Shown here: one piece after another, positions 19,891 through 28,078 of the stretch
Layout: each line of letters starts with the position of its first letter
Position numbering within the stretch: the stretch's first letter is position 1
NCBI GenBank assembly: GCA_963824985.1
Contig: CAWGRQ010000040.1
Coordinates: forward strand, 1 to 64,000
Source: JAFNAG01 sp963824985
GTDB taxonomy: Bacteria > Acidobacteriota > UBA6911
Direction: 5' to 3'
DNA length: 64,000 nt
Translations under genes and position numbers: made by a program
Notes under the pieces: generated by a model
Told to the model about the DNA's origin: nothing
The model's database searches: none
The model's input: the letters and a program-made list of their open reading frames with translations, nothing else

Positions 19891-20682
19891 TTACCGGATA
19901 ATGCGCGGAAATCCGATTCCCGGGAACGGTAGACGCCGCGCCGGCGGCCTGTTCTGCCTGGGGGATGGAGGGCGAACCGCCTGCCTGATTTCGCTGTCGC
20001 TGAAGATTATCTCCCCGAAGGCAAAGCGCAGGGGCTGTCCCAATTCCAGGTCAAATTGAGTCCCGGGCTCCAGGAGCAAATCCCGATTCCGGCTCAACAA
20101 AACAATTGCCGCCCCGGCAAGAGCGCCGGCGCCGGCGCCGATCCCGGCACCCGAGGCCGAACGGTTGACGATGCTGCCTATGATGGCACCCTCAGCGGCG
20201 GTGCCGACGACAGTGCCTGTTGCGGCTCCGGCGTTCGTAGTTCCGCCCTGCTCCACCGTCTCGGTTTTACGATCGATTTTTTCGGCTCCCGGACCATGTA
20301 TGCCGTGAAAATTGGCAATTAAGGTCCGTTCGACTCCATTGGGGAGCAGAATCGTTTCAAATTTGATTGCAATGCTCCCTTTTCCCTTAACCTTGCCAGG
20401 TTTGTTAACCTGCGTTACCACCCCTTTGACAATCGAACCGCGCGGAATTACCAGCCGTTGCTGAATCCAGATGGGGTAGGTAGTGTCGGCATAAAAAACG
20501 TCCCCCACCTGAGTCCCCTTGGTATTCAGGTAGGTATTCAGAACGACCGGAAATACCGTCCCGGCTGGGATTACTATTTCCGGATCCTGGGCGGTTTGCC
20601 TGGCCGGTTCCTGGGCCGACAGGGGGAGTACGATTGCTGCTGCCAAAGCCAGAATACAGACGACATTGCAAAGTTGTCTCAT
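19891..20682 (-). CDS. secreted protein with glycine-zipper segment
   Basis: The product is 263 residues. A signal peptide (MRQLCNVVCILALAAAIVLPLSAQ) is preceded by GAGGAAGGCCT. A beta-rich domain follows (about 35-130: IVIPAGTVFPVVLNTYLNTK, then RLVIPRGSIVKGVVTQVNKP), similar in layout to TrbI/VirB10-like C-terminal beta domains. A glycine/alanine-rich stretch (about 150-195, GAATGTVVGTAAEGAIIGSI) resembles a glycine zipper that may insert into a membrane. The tail is Pro/Arg-rich. Proteins of this layout are common in Acidobacteriota; no function is known. It is monocistronic and next to R2 and R1 repeats. Confidence 0.7.
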   Translation of the reverse strand: MRQLCNVVCILALAAAIVLPLSAQEPARQTAQDPEIVIPAGTVFPVVLNTYLNTKGTQVGDVFYADTTYPIWIQQRLVIPRGSIVKGVVTQVNKPGKVKGKGSIAIKFETILLPNGVERTLIANFHGIHGPGAEKIDRKTETVEQGGTTNAGAATGTVVGTAAEGAIIGSIVNRSASGAGIGAGAGALAGAAIVLLSRNRDLLLEPGTQFDLELGQPLRFAFGEIIFSDSEIRQAVRPPSPRQNRPPARRLPFPGIGFPRIIR

Positions 20683-20794
20683 AGGCCTTCCTCTTGAGGC
20701 TTGCTTTTTGCTACTTTACGCTTTCGGGCAAAAATAATCCAGCCTCGACTATATAGATAAAAAGGAGCGCATCGGGGTTCAATAAAATCGTATC

Positions 20795-21077
20795 TGTTTA
20801 GCCGATGCTTAACAGCAGAACGCAAAGACGCAAGGCCGCAAGGACGCAAAGGGAACCCTTTCGGTTCGTGGGCGTGGGAAGCCTTCGGCCGCATCCTTGG
20901 ACGAGTCGTGCGAGAAAGCGCAATCCTCCTGAGTAGCCGCTGCCCGCGCTTTCTCGCACGGCTCGTCCAAGGATGTGCCAGCGCGAAGCGTTGCGCCCAC
21001 GCCTGTTGGTCAGCGGCGATCTTTGCGTCCTTGCGCCTTTGCGTTTTATTTCTTCATCCATTATTTTTGGCCAAACA
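20795..21077. repeat. R2 hairpin element, copy 1
   Basis: A 283-bp element bounded by TGTTTAGCC (20795-20803) and GGCCAAACA (21069-21077), near-perfect terminal inverted repeats. Inside are an outer stem of CGCAAAGACGCAAGG-type repeats pairing with CTTTGCGTCCTTGCGCC, and an inner 31-bp inverted repeat at 20891-20921 and 20946-20976 (29 of 31 paired strictly, the other two G:T). It has no gene. An inverted copy lies at 27515-27858. Confidence 0.8.
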
Positions 21078-21082
21078 ATTAC

Positions 21083-21216
21083 AGAAGGCGGAGTTTCCTG
21101 CGACCCCAAGGATGCATGGAAAGACGACGACGCCATTTGGTGCGCCTCGTTTCGCATGACCCATGCATATGAATGCGTGGAATCCGTGGCTGCTTTTAAA
21201 GGGGCTGAACAATTAC
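21083..21216 (+). repeat. R1 repeat, copy c (right part)
   Basis: Sequence from GGCGGAGTTTCCTGCGACCC to GGGGCTGAACAATTAC matches the right two thirds of copy b (22803-23024) with scattered differences. It directly follows R2 copy 1, and both end in CTAAACAATTAC-like ends, so R1 and R2 share terminal sequence. Confidence 0.7.
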
Positions 21217-21349
21217 AAAAAAATCGCGACGAGGAGGGCGGTTTTCCTCGACAATTATTCAAATCCATCGATGCATCGAGGCTCGCGAGTCGGTGAATAG
21301 TGCTAGAATAAATTTTTCCTGGAATTTTCATTCCGGACTGGAGTTGTTG

Positions 21350-22801
21350 ATGTCTTCGGCCCCCGATACAGCCACGGTAACGCCAGACCAGGGATCGGTG
21401 CCCAGGCTCGAGGGTTTGATCATTGGGGGCGGCATTTCCGGTCTGGCGGTGGCGCACTGGTTGGGTCTGACCGGCCAATCCGAAGGTTGGGAACTCTGGG
21501 AGGCAAGCGGAAGGCTGGGGGGCACAATCGGCACCGATCGGGTCGCCGGTTATTCGATCGACTGGGGTCCGAACGGATTCCTTGACCGCGAGCCGTTGAC
21601 CCTGCAACTGGTCGATGAAGTAGGGCTGGCGGCCGAGTTGGAGCCGGCCGGTGATGCCAGCCAGAAGCGATTCATCGCCAAAGGGGGGCGGCTGCACCCG
21701 GTGCCTCTTTCCCCCGGGGCAATCCTCGGCACCGGGCTTCTGACGCCGTCCCAGAGGCTCCGCGTTTTTCTGGAACCGTTTATCCCCGGACGCCGGGACG
21801 ACCGCGATGAAACGGTGTTCGACTTTGCCGCGCGGCGCATCGGGCGCGGCGCCGCAGAGTCTTTCATCGATCCGATGGTTTCCGGGATTTTTGGCGGGTT
21901 GGCGAGAGAACTTTCCCTCCCGGCATGTTTCCCGATCATGCGTGAGATGGAGAAGAGCCACGGCGGGCTGGTGCGCGCCATGATCGCCCGGCTGTTAAGG
22001 AAGAAAGAGCGAGCCCGGAGTTCCGCACCAGGAAAAAACAGCGGCCCGGCCGGCCCGGGGGGGCGACTCACTTCCTTTAGGGGTGGTCTGGACCTTTTGG
22101 TCACGCGCCTGCAGGAGCGTTTGCACGGCCTCGTCCAATTGGACCGGCCGGCGGTGCGGGTTTCCCGCTCCCGGGACTTTTGGGAGGTGACTGACCTGGC
22201 CGGGCGGAGGGTGTTCACCAGGAGGCTGGTCTGCGCCTGCCCGACTTTCGCGGCAGCGCAGATGTTCGCCGAAACCGATCCCGAGATTGCCGCCGCGTTC
22301 GACACCATCCCCTATGCGCCGATAGCGGTGATCGCCTCAGGGCACAGGCGGGACCGTGTCGATCATCCACTCGACGGCTTCGGCTTTTTGATCCCTCGTT
22401 CCGAGGGGTTGCGGACGCTCGGATCACTCTGGACATCATCGATATTTGCCGGGCGTGCGCCGGACGGCTATGTCCAGTTCCGCTCCATGATCGGCGGAGC
22501 CGGAGATCCGGAGGCGACGGATCTGTCCGACGAAGATCTCTGGCGTGTGGTACGCCGCGAGGTGGGAGACTTGGTCGGGATACGCAGCGATCCGGATTTC
22601 TTGCGCGTCTACCGTTGGCACCGCGGGATTCCGCAATACACGCTCGGGCACCTGGAGCGCCGCGCGCGCCTGGAGAAACTGGCGAAACACCGCCCCGGGC
22701 TGTACCTGGTCGGCAATGCTTACTACGGTGTCGGTCTCAACGACTGCGTGAAAATGGCCTACCGCATCGCCGGTGACATCAGGACATCGGAAATCCGGTA
22801 G
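21350..22801 (+). CDS. hemY: protoporphyrinogen oxidase (oxygen-dependent HemY/PPOX type)
   Basis: The product is 483 residues. ATG 21350 has GGAGTTGTTG in front; a longer frame to 21293 has no such site. It carries the amine-oxidase-like FAD fold: LIIGGGISGLAVAHW (GxGxxG), LWEASGRLGGTIGT, and IDWGPNGFLDREP, a PPOX signature. FIDPMVSGIFGG (about residue 180) is another, and the C-terminal YLVGNAYYGVGLNDCV is the FAD-closing motif. The enzyme oxidises protoporphyrinogen IX (or coproporphyrinogen III in the other heme branch) in heme synthesis, normally at the membrane. The gene is also called hemG in some annotations. No other heme genes are in the window. Confidence 0.88.
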   Translation: MSSAPDTATVTPDQGSVPRLEGLIIGGGISGLAVAHWLGLTGQSEGWELWEASGRLGGTIGTDRVAGYSIDWGPNGFLDREPLTLQLVDEVGLAAELEPAGDASQKRFIAKGGRLHPVPLSPGAILGTGLLTPSQRLRVFLEPFIPGRRDDRDETVFDFAARRIGRGAAESFIDPMVSGIFGGLARELSLPACFPIMREMEKSHGGLVRAMIARLLRKKERARSSAPGKNSGPAGPGGRLTSFRGGLDLLVTRLQERLHGLVQLDRPAVRVSRSRDFWEVTDLAGRRVFTRRLVCACPTFAAAQMFAETDPEIAAAFDTIPYAPIAVIASGHRRDRVDHPLDGFGFLIPRSEGLRTLGSLWTSSIFAGRAPDGYVQFRSMIGGAGDPEATDLSDEDLWRVVRREVGDLVGIRSDPDFLRVYRWHRGIPQYTLGHLERRARLEKLAKHRPGLYLVGNAYYGVGLNDCVKMAYRIAGDIRTSEIR

Positions 22802-22802
22802 T

Positions 22803-23024
22803 GTATCTGTTTAGCCCTGTGATCGAAGGCAGCAAAAAGACGCCACAGATTCCACGGATTCCACTGATTTTTTTTGGAGGCGCTGCCATCAGGGGAGCAT
22901 TTCCTGCACCCTCCAGGATGCAGGCAAAGACGACGACGTCATTTGGCGCGCCTCGTTGCACGCGGGCCCAATTCATTTGAATTCGTGCAATTCGTGGCCG
23001 CTTTTGAAGGGGCTAAACAATTAC
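22803..23024. repeat. R1 repeat, copy b (most complete)
   Basis: A 222-bp element between hemY and the next gene with terminal inverted repeats TGTTTAGCCC (22808-22817) and GGGCTAAACA (23010-23019). Its left part is shared with 5361-5510 and its right part with 21083-21216. No gene is inside. Confidence 0.75.
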
Positions 23025-23142
23025 CCGGTAGTAGGAGACGAATCTCAAGATCGAGGGTATAATGAATCCCGCATGGAATTGGGATTCACCGGGCAATCCC
23101 TGATTGGGCAAAGCAATCATTTATGCAGATAAAGGAGAGACA

Positions 23143-24141
23143 ATGGATCTGAGCACTCGATACCTGGGAATGAACCTGCGTACCCCCCTCGTTCCGGCGG
23201 CGTCCCCCCTGTCGGACAGCGTTGACAATATCAAGCGCATGGAAGACGCCGGCGCTTCAGCCGTTGTGCTCCATTCCCTGTTCGAGGAGCAGCTGGTGCG
23301 GGAACAGGAAGCCCTTGATTATCACCTGCAGCATGGCACCGAGAGCTTTGCGGAATCGCTCACCTACTTCCCGGCGTCGGAGACTTTTCGCATCGGACCC
23401 GAAGGCTATCTCGAGCGGATTCGCAAGGCCAAGGAGGCGGTCGGCATTCCCGTCATTGCCAGCCTCAACGGTGCGTCGATCGGGGGGTGGACCGGCTATG
23501 CCAGGAAAATCCAGGAAGCCGGGGCCGATGCCCTGGAGCTCAATATCTATTACATTCCCACCGACCCGAAACTCACCTGCCAGATGGTCGAGCAGTCTCA
23601 GGTTGACATTCTCAAAGCCGTCAAATCTTCCATAAGCATTCCGGTGGCGCTCAAACTGAGTCCGTTTTTCACCAGCCTGGCCAGCGTGGCCCAACGGTTC
23701 GATGAGGTGGGCGCCGATGCGCTGGTTCTCTTTAACCGGTTTTATCAGCCGGACATGGATCTGGAAACTCTGGAAATCCGCCCCAACGTGCTGCTGAGCA
23801 CACCGCAGGCGTTGCGCCTGCCGTTGCGCTGGGTCGCCATCCTGTTCGGCCGTGTCAAGGCGGATCTGGCTGCGAGCAGCGGGATTCACAGTTCTCTGGA
23901 TGTCCTGAAAGTGCTCATGGCCGGAGCCAACATCACGCAGCTCTGCTCTGTGTTGCTGCAGCATGGAATCGGGCAGATCCGCACGATCGAGAAGGGGATG
24001 GTCGAGTGGATGGAGGCCCATGAGTACGAATCGGTGAGCCAGTTGCGCGGCAGCATGAGCCAGAAAAACTGCGCCAATCCATCGGCATTCGAGCGCGCGC
24101 AGTACATGCGCGCCATCCTGTCCTATCAGGCCGGAGCCTGA
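23143..24141 (+). CDS. dihydroorotate dehydrogenase-like (FMN) protein
   Basis: The product is 332 residues from ATG 23143 (AGGAGAGACA upstream). It opens with MDLSTRYLGMNLRTPLVPAA, typical of the DHOD-like TIM barrel that binds FMN. Other family pieces are IPVIASLNG, GADALELNIYY, IPVALKLSPFF, SGIHSSLDVLKVLMAGANI and QLCSVLLQHG, which carries the phosphate-loop-like stretch. In these DHOD-like proteins, often located near 2-oxoacid oxidoreductases, the substrate is uncertain; the position corresponding to the catalytic Cys/Ser in pyrimidine enzymes is not conserved in an obvious way. So pyrimidine synthesis is possible but unproven. A REP-like palindrome follows 33 bases after the stop. Confidence 0.82.
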   Translation: MDLSTRYLGMNLRTPLVPAASPLSDSVDNIKRMEDAGASAVVLHSLFEEQLVREQEALDYHLQHGTESFAESLTYFPASETFRIGPEGYLERIRKAKEAVGIPVIASLNGASIGGWTGYARKIQEAGADALELNIYYIPTDPKLTCQMVEQSQVDILKAVKSSISIPVALKLSPFFTSLASVAQRFDEVGADALVLFNRFYQPDMDLETLEIRPNVLLSTPQALRLPLRWVAILFGRVKADLAASSGIHSSLDVLKVLMAGANITQLCSVLLQHGIGQIRTIEKGMVEWMEAHEYESVSQLRGSMSQKNCANPSAFERAQYMRAILSYQAGA

Positions 24142-24173
24142 GGGATAGAAGCGCGCGGCATCAAGTGTGGAAA

Positions 24174-24228
24174 GGAGGGGGGACAGTCACCAGTGTCCCC
24201 CGGGGACACTGGTGACTGTCCCCCCTCC
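24174..24228. repeat. REP-like palindrome 1
   Basis: Near-perfect 27-bp inverted repeat with a single-base loop: GGACAGTCACCAGTGTCCCC pairs with GGGGACACTGGTGACTGTCC, flanked by G/C runs. A second copy lies at 26150-26208 and a half copy at about 24695-24716. It may also act as the transcription end of the DHOD-like gene. Confidence 0.85.
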
Positions 24229-24308
24229 CCTCCCCCTCCCCTCATAAACGGCAGAAATCCCTGCCGACTCGGATTCCATTGTCCGAGTCGCCGGAGGGGG
24301 AGAAGGCG

Positions 24309-24632
24309 ATGCAACTGTCGGTCGAAAGGAAACACCTGAGCAACGTTCTCAAGATGGTGGCCTATCAAATCGAAGGTAGTCTGGTTGAGCTATTGCGACC
24401 GGTCTATCCGAGGACTGAGGCCGAGGGCCGTACGTTAATCCAAACCGCGCTGCGAAGCGCTGCTACGATCGAACCGACCGACGATGAACTTCGAATAACC
24501 CTATCGCCGCTGAGCTCGCCGCATCGGTCGAGGGCAATCGCCGCAGTCAGTGAGGAGCTCAATAGGACACCCGACATGTTTCCCGGCACCAAGCTCCGGC
24601 TCCGCTTCGCTGTGGCCGAGCCGGCGATTTGA
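24309..24632 (+). pseudogene. fragment of a transposase-like protein (tentative)
   Basis: A 108-residue open frame (MQLSVERKHLSNVLKMVAYQ onward) has the pattern seen, from memory, at the C-terminus of some large putative transposases: YQIEGSLVELL, TLIQTALRSAA, ELRITLSPLSSPHRSRAIAA, PGTKLRLRFAV. It has no complete domain, begins just after the REP palindrome and has no partner. I could not confirm the family. Confidence 0.35.
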
Positions 24633-24699
24633 TCAAAAAGCGGACAGTTTTCCGTTGGGGTATGTCAGGAGCTCTGAACTTAGTGCCATTCGTGACTGT

Positions 24700-24935
24700 C
24701 CCCCTTCCACCGCACTTTTAATAATAATGATGAGAGCCGAGCGCCAATCCGGCCAGAGACTCGAGAGTAGAATCCAGAGGAAGCGGTCTGAGGCATGAAG
24801 CTTGGGACGGCTCGGAACCGAACGCCGCATGACATTAAGCTGATGTCGTAGCGCGACGAACTTAACCCGGAGCGCGAATCGCGTTCGGAAGCCGGCAAGG
24901 GTGGCTGAAAGCAGCGCAATCAGGACGTTATGCAT
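24700..24935 (-). mobile_element. IS481/IS3-type integrase transposase, N-terminal fragment
   Basis: The minus-strand start MHNVLIALLSATLAGFRTRF, then LRHQLNVMRR, then RFLWILLSSLWPDWRSALII matches the N-terminus of the integrase-core transposase at 37960-39060 (RLFWSLLSKIWRDWRSELIL). The frame is cut at a half REP palindrome (GTGACTGTCCCCC near 24700), after which no transposase sequence is left. Confidence 0.6.
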
Positions 24936-24949
24936 GAACCGGGAAGCTA

Positions 24950-25168
24950 TCAGGCCGATTCCACGAGTGCAATATTTTCAAGCTGGACGAAGTTTTTGGC
25001 AGGCACAACCGGATGAGGGCTCAAACGGGACTTCTGCACATGCGGGATGAGCTCCGCGACCGGATGACCATTCCGGCAAATGAGAAACGTTTCCCCCTTT
25101 TCCTCGACGTCCGCCAGCACGGCAGACAAACCGGCAAAAAGGGAGGTGGACTTCACCGCCGGTCCCAC
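24950..25168 (-). CDS. Phd/YefM-type antitoxin, lone and possibly N-truncated
   Basis: A 72-residue frame beginning GTG 25168 has the Phd/YefM signature: LFAGLSAVLADVEEKGETFL followed by ICRNGHPVAELIP, the strand-turn that fits (x)RxGxPVAxLxP. Phd-like proteins neutralise a co-encoded toxin and repress their promoter. No toxin gene follows: downstream is an IS481-type fragment. The N-terminus MGPAVKSTS is short relative to normal, so this may be the surviving part of a broken pair. Confidence 0.5.
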   Translation of the reverse strand: MGPAVKSTSLFAGLSAVLADVEEKGETFLICRNGHPVAELIPHVQKSRLSPHPVVPAKNFVQLENIALVESA

Positions 25169-25373
25169 TTCCTAGGTGTTTCTTTAGAAAATGGTTGTTA
25201 TCTTGTTGGAAAGCGTTTACGATAAATTTATATTCATTTCCCTGCAAGGTCCGCGAACCACACCGTGGTTCCGATCGGCGATCTCCGAAAGCGCTGGTCG
25301 CAGGTTCCAATTCTGCTCGGCGAATGGGATCAGACATTATAGAACCACTTCGGACAGCCTTGGAGTATAAGTT

Positions 25374-26219
25374 GTGAAATTGATTCGTAATTTCAGCAAA
25401 TGTCTCACGCTTTATGTGTGCTTTTTATCTTGTTTGGCGGCGTCTGTCGCCTGCAATAAGCAGGAAGGTGAGCAATATCAGCAGGCTTTGCCCTCGACTC
25501 GAATACAGGTGCTACGGAATTTGGCAAAATCTTATCGAGACAAAGGTGTTCGCACTCCTGAGCCTATTCGTATCGAAGTAGATTGGTCGCTTGTCAGCGG
25601 TTTCGACGAGATAATCTCCACTTCCGATTTGATTTGCCTTGCCACGCTCATCGATCAACGAGTCCGTCCTTCGGCCAATTTGGGATCCCTGTTTGAAACT
25701 GTTTCGAAGTTCCGCATCGACGAGTTGTTACTTGGCCCAACCAAATTTAAGGAAGTGCCGTTTGCCAAGCGGGTTCTTCCAGATATGCTCATGACTCCAC
25801 TGAATGACAATGAGATTTTCGTTGTTCAAATAGGCGGAACGATGGAAATCGATGGAGTCTTACTTCGGGAAGATGTCTCTCTTTATCCTTCACTCGCGCC
25901 GCACTTCCAGTACATCTTATTCCTCAGTCAGGTGCATGCAGATGCTGAACATTCGTCGTACTATGGTTCCCTACAAGATCGTGTCTACGAAACCTACGGC
26001 CCATTTGGTGTCGTCCTTTTAAATAGGGCCAACAAAACGATTAATCCACTGGCTGCCACCGATGGAATGACAAAGGAAATCGCAGACATGCATCTATCGC
26101 ATACTGCAGATTTTCTAAATTACATAAATCAACGTGTACAAGGAGGGGGAAGGAGGGGGGACAGTCACCAGTGTCACCAGGGGACACTGGTGACTGTCCC
26201 CCCCTCCCACATCACCTAG
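25374..26219 (+). CDS. lipoprotein of unknown function; reading frame ends in a REP palindrome
   Basis: The product is 281 residues from GTG 25374 (GGAG 9 bases upstream). The N-terminus is a lipoprotein signal with lipobox-like LAASVAC (Cys at about 27). The mature body (about 28-255) has no domain I know. The region is A+T-richer than its neighbours, which suggests transfer. The last 20 or so codons (after NYINQRVQ) are read from the REP-like palindrome at 26150-26208 and give a basic, low-complexity tail. The original end of the gene was probably lost when the repeat arrived. Confidence 0.6.
   Translation: MKLIRNFSKCLTLYVCFLSCLAASVACNKQEGEQYQQALPSTRIQVLRNLAKSYRDKGVRTPEPIRIEVDWSLVSGFDEIISTSDLICLATLIDQRVRPSANLGSLFETVSKFRIDELLLGPTKFKEVPFAKRVLPDMLMTPLNDNEIFVVQIGGTMEIDGVLLREDVSLYPSLAPHFQYILFLSQVHADAEHSSYYGSLQDRVYETYGPFGVVLLNRANKTINPLAATDGMTKEIADMHLSHTADFLNYINQRVQGGGRRGDSHQCHQGTLVTVPPSHIT
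26150..26208. repeat. REP-like palindrome 2 inside the lipoprotein frame
   Basis: Same palindrome as 24174-24228 (GGACAGTCACCAGTGTC pairing with GACACTGGTGACTGTCC), with a longer ACCAGGG-type centre. It overlaps the 3' end of the lipoprotein gene. Confidence 0.8.
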
Positions 26220-26501
26220 AACCCCGCCCGTTGCACCCCGGAAGCCGTGCTTGGCCGCAGGCAACCTCTTGTGCCCGTACCTGACAAGATGGCTGCTCTT
26301 CCCGGCCAGGATTGCCTTCCCCATACTGCTGGTTGGCAGCCCTACGGGTCTGTCATGAGATAGGTTGTGAAATAGGCTGAGATTCCTTCCAGGATAGTAC
26401 GAAACCTGGGATCTGCCAAAATCCCGTGTCGTCGGGCCTATGTGGGAGTTTTTATGGTAACGTAGCGTGAGAGGTGAGCGTTGAGAGGGAAAAAGGACAT
26501 C
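26220..26501. other. intergenic, unassigned
   Basis: About 280 bases between the REP palindrome and the methyltransferase. A minus-strand frame is open throughout but has no start and no known motif. It may be a remnant of an element not identified. The methyltransferase promoter should be here. Confidence 0.35.
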
Positions 26502-27458
26502 ATGTGCGGCGATCCGGGGGACTATATCCCGCCGGAAATCGGGCACCTGGAAAACCCGCAGACGGCTATTCCCAATATAGCAAAGGATAGAGATTTGGTG
26601 CGGCGCATCGAGGCGTCCGTACAACAGATGCCGACGCTGCACGAACTGTGCCGTGCTGATGCCCGACTCGCAAAAATACAGCCGGGCAGCGTGCACCTGG
26701 TCGTAACCTCCCCCCCCTACTGGACGCTCAAAGAATACCGCCAATCGCCTGGACAGCTTGGACACATCGAAGGATACGAGAAATTTTTGGCCGAGCTCGA
26801 CAGGGTTTGGCAGCTCTGTTATGACGCATTGGTTTTGGGCGGCAGAGTAGTGTGCGTGGTGGGAGACGTGTGCCTCTCGCGGAGAAAGAATGCCGGACGG
26901 CACACAGTGGTACCCCTGCATGCGTCCATTCAGGAACACTGCCGGCGTATCGGTTACGATAATCTGGCTCCAATCATCTGGTACAAGATTGCCAACGCAG
27001 TCTACGAAGTGGAAAACGGTTCGGGCTTCCTAGGGAAACCATATGAACCGAATGCCGTCATCAAGAATGATATCGAGTTCATTCTAATGGAGCGGAAGCC
27101 GGGAGGTTACCGGACGCCGAGCGTGGCCACACGAATCCTGAGCGTCATCTCAACGGAGAATTATCAAGCCTGGTTCCGTCAGATCTGGGAAGGCGTCACA
27201 GGCGCCTCCACGCGGGATCACCCAGCGCCATACCCGACAGAACTTGTGGAACGCCTTGTCCGCATGTTCTCCTTTGTTGGGGATACGGTGCTTGATCCAT
27301 TCTTGGGTACGGGAACAACGACCGTCGCCGCTGCGAAATGGGGACGGAATAGCATCGGTTATGAAATTGACGAACATTACTACCAACTGGCTCTGAAACG
27401 CATAGAGCGGGAGACCGCATCGCTATTCAGTAAGACGCAGATCATGGAGCGGAGATGA
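26502..27458 (+). CDS. orphan site-specific DNA methyltransferase (TSPPYW type)
   Basis: The product is 318 residues. ATG 26502 is chosen because AAGGACATC precedes it; a TTG start at 26481 is in frame. The catalytic motif IV is TSPPYW (residues 69-74), and the AdoMet motif I region is DPFLGTGTTTVAAAKWGRNS (about residue 264), so motif IV comes before motif I (beta-type order). SPPY-type motifs are typical of N4-cytosine methyltransferases, although N6-adenine enzymes of this order exist. The C-terminal IGYEIDEHYYQLALKR is typical. No restriction endonuclease gene is next to it, so it may be a solitary regulatory or anti-restriction methylase. An R2 element follows. Confidence 0.88.
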   Translation: MCGDPGDYIPPEIGHLENPQTAIPNIAKDRDLVRRIEASVQQMPTLHELCRADARLAKIQPGSVHLVVTSPPYWTLKEYRQSPGQLGHIEGYEKFLAELDRVWQLCYDALVLGGRVVCVVGDVCLSRRKNAGRHTVVPLHASIQEHCRRIGYDNLAPIIWYKIANAVYEVENGSGFLGKPYEPNAVIKNDIEFILMERKPGGYRTPSVATRILSVISTENYQAWFRQIWEGVTGASTRDHPAPYPTELVERLVRMFSFVGDTVLDPFLGTGTTTVAAAKWGRNSIGYEIDEHYYQLALKRIERETASLFSKTQIMERR

Positions 27459-27514
27459 ATCTGGAGCCCAGGGTGCGCGACGCGGTTAAGTATTTTTGGT
27501 CAACCAGAGGTAAT

Positions 27515-27858
27515 TGTTTAGCCAAATCAAATGGATGGAGAAGCAAAACGCAAAGGCGCAAAGGCGCAAGGGCGCAAAGATCAACACTGAGCAACAGGCG
27601 TGGGCGCAGCGCTTCGCGCTGGCGCATCCTTGGGCGAGCCGCGGGAGAAAGCGCGGGCAGAGCGGCTACTCAGGAGGATTGCGCTTTCTCCCGCGGCTCG
27701 CCCAAGGATGCGGCCGAAGGCCGCCCATGCCCGCGAACCGAAAGGAATCTCTTTGCGTCCTTGCGTCCTTGCGTCCTTGCGTCCTTGCGTCCTTGCGTCC
27801 TTGCGTCCTTGCGTCCTTGCGTCCTTGTCGCCTTGCGCTGTTCAGCATCGGCTAAACA
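27515..27858. repeat. R2 hairpin element, copy 2 (inverted relative to copy 1)
   Basis: Bounded by TGTTTAGCC (27515-27523) and GGCTAAACA (27850-27858). It is the reverse orientation of 20795-21077. A perfect 31-bp inverted repeat at 27624-27654 and 27681-27711 forms the inner stem with a 26-base loop. The outer stem consists of CGCAAAGGCGCAAAGGCGCA-type repeats pairing with the octamer tract near the right end. Length is about 344 bp because of the octamer expansion. Confidence 0.82.
27757..27828 (+). repeat. tandem octamer GTCCTTGC, 9 units
   Basis: Eight perfect and one imperfect copy of GTCCTTGC lie in R2 copy 2, where copy 1 has only one or two. The number is likely variable. Confidence 0.92.
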
Positions 27859-27859
27859 G

Positions 27860-27937
27860 ATGCAACCAGAGAACGACAAGCCGCGGAGCAAGGCGGAGAT
27901 TCGGGGAAAAAGGATGCGGGAGCACGGGCTGCGGTGA
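27860..27937 (+). pseudogene. possible MazE-type antitoxin N-terminal remnant
   Basis: ATG 27860 opens a 25-residue frame (MQPENDKPRSKAEIRGKRMR, then EHGLR, stop) that resembles the start of 'AbrB/MazE family' antitoxins in which SKxEIRxKRRxxGLR leads into RPVxxWVP. The sequence after the stop is not clearly related. It directly follows R2 copy 2. Weak call. Confidence 0.25.
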
Positions 27938-28078
27938 CGGGCGGCGCGCAGATGAACGGCACAATCAGGATTCGTGTTACAATGGCCGCAGTTCAGATAC
28001 GGCGCGTGGGCCACATAGCCGAAATCCAGGGAATAGAGAGATTCATTACGATTCTCCGGCGGCGCCAGGAGGAAGAAA

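Noticed and set aside
27757..27828. Possible CRISPR array
   Set aside because: The unit is 8 bases with no spacers, so it is a simple tandem repeat.
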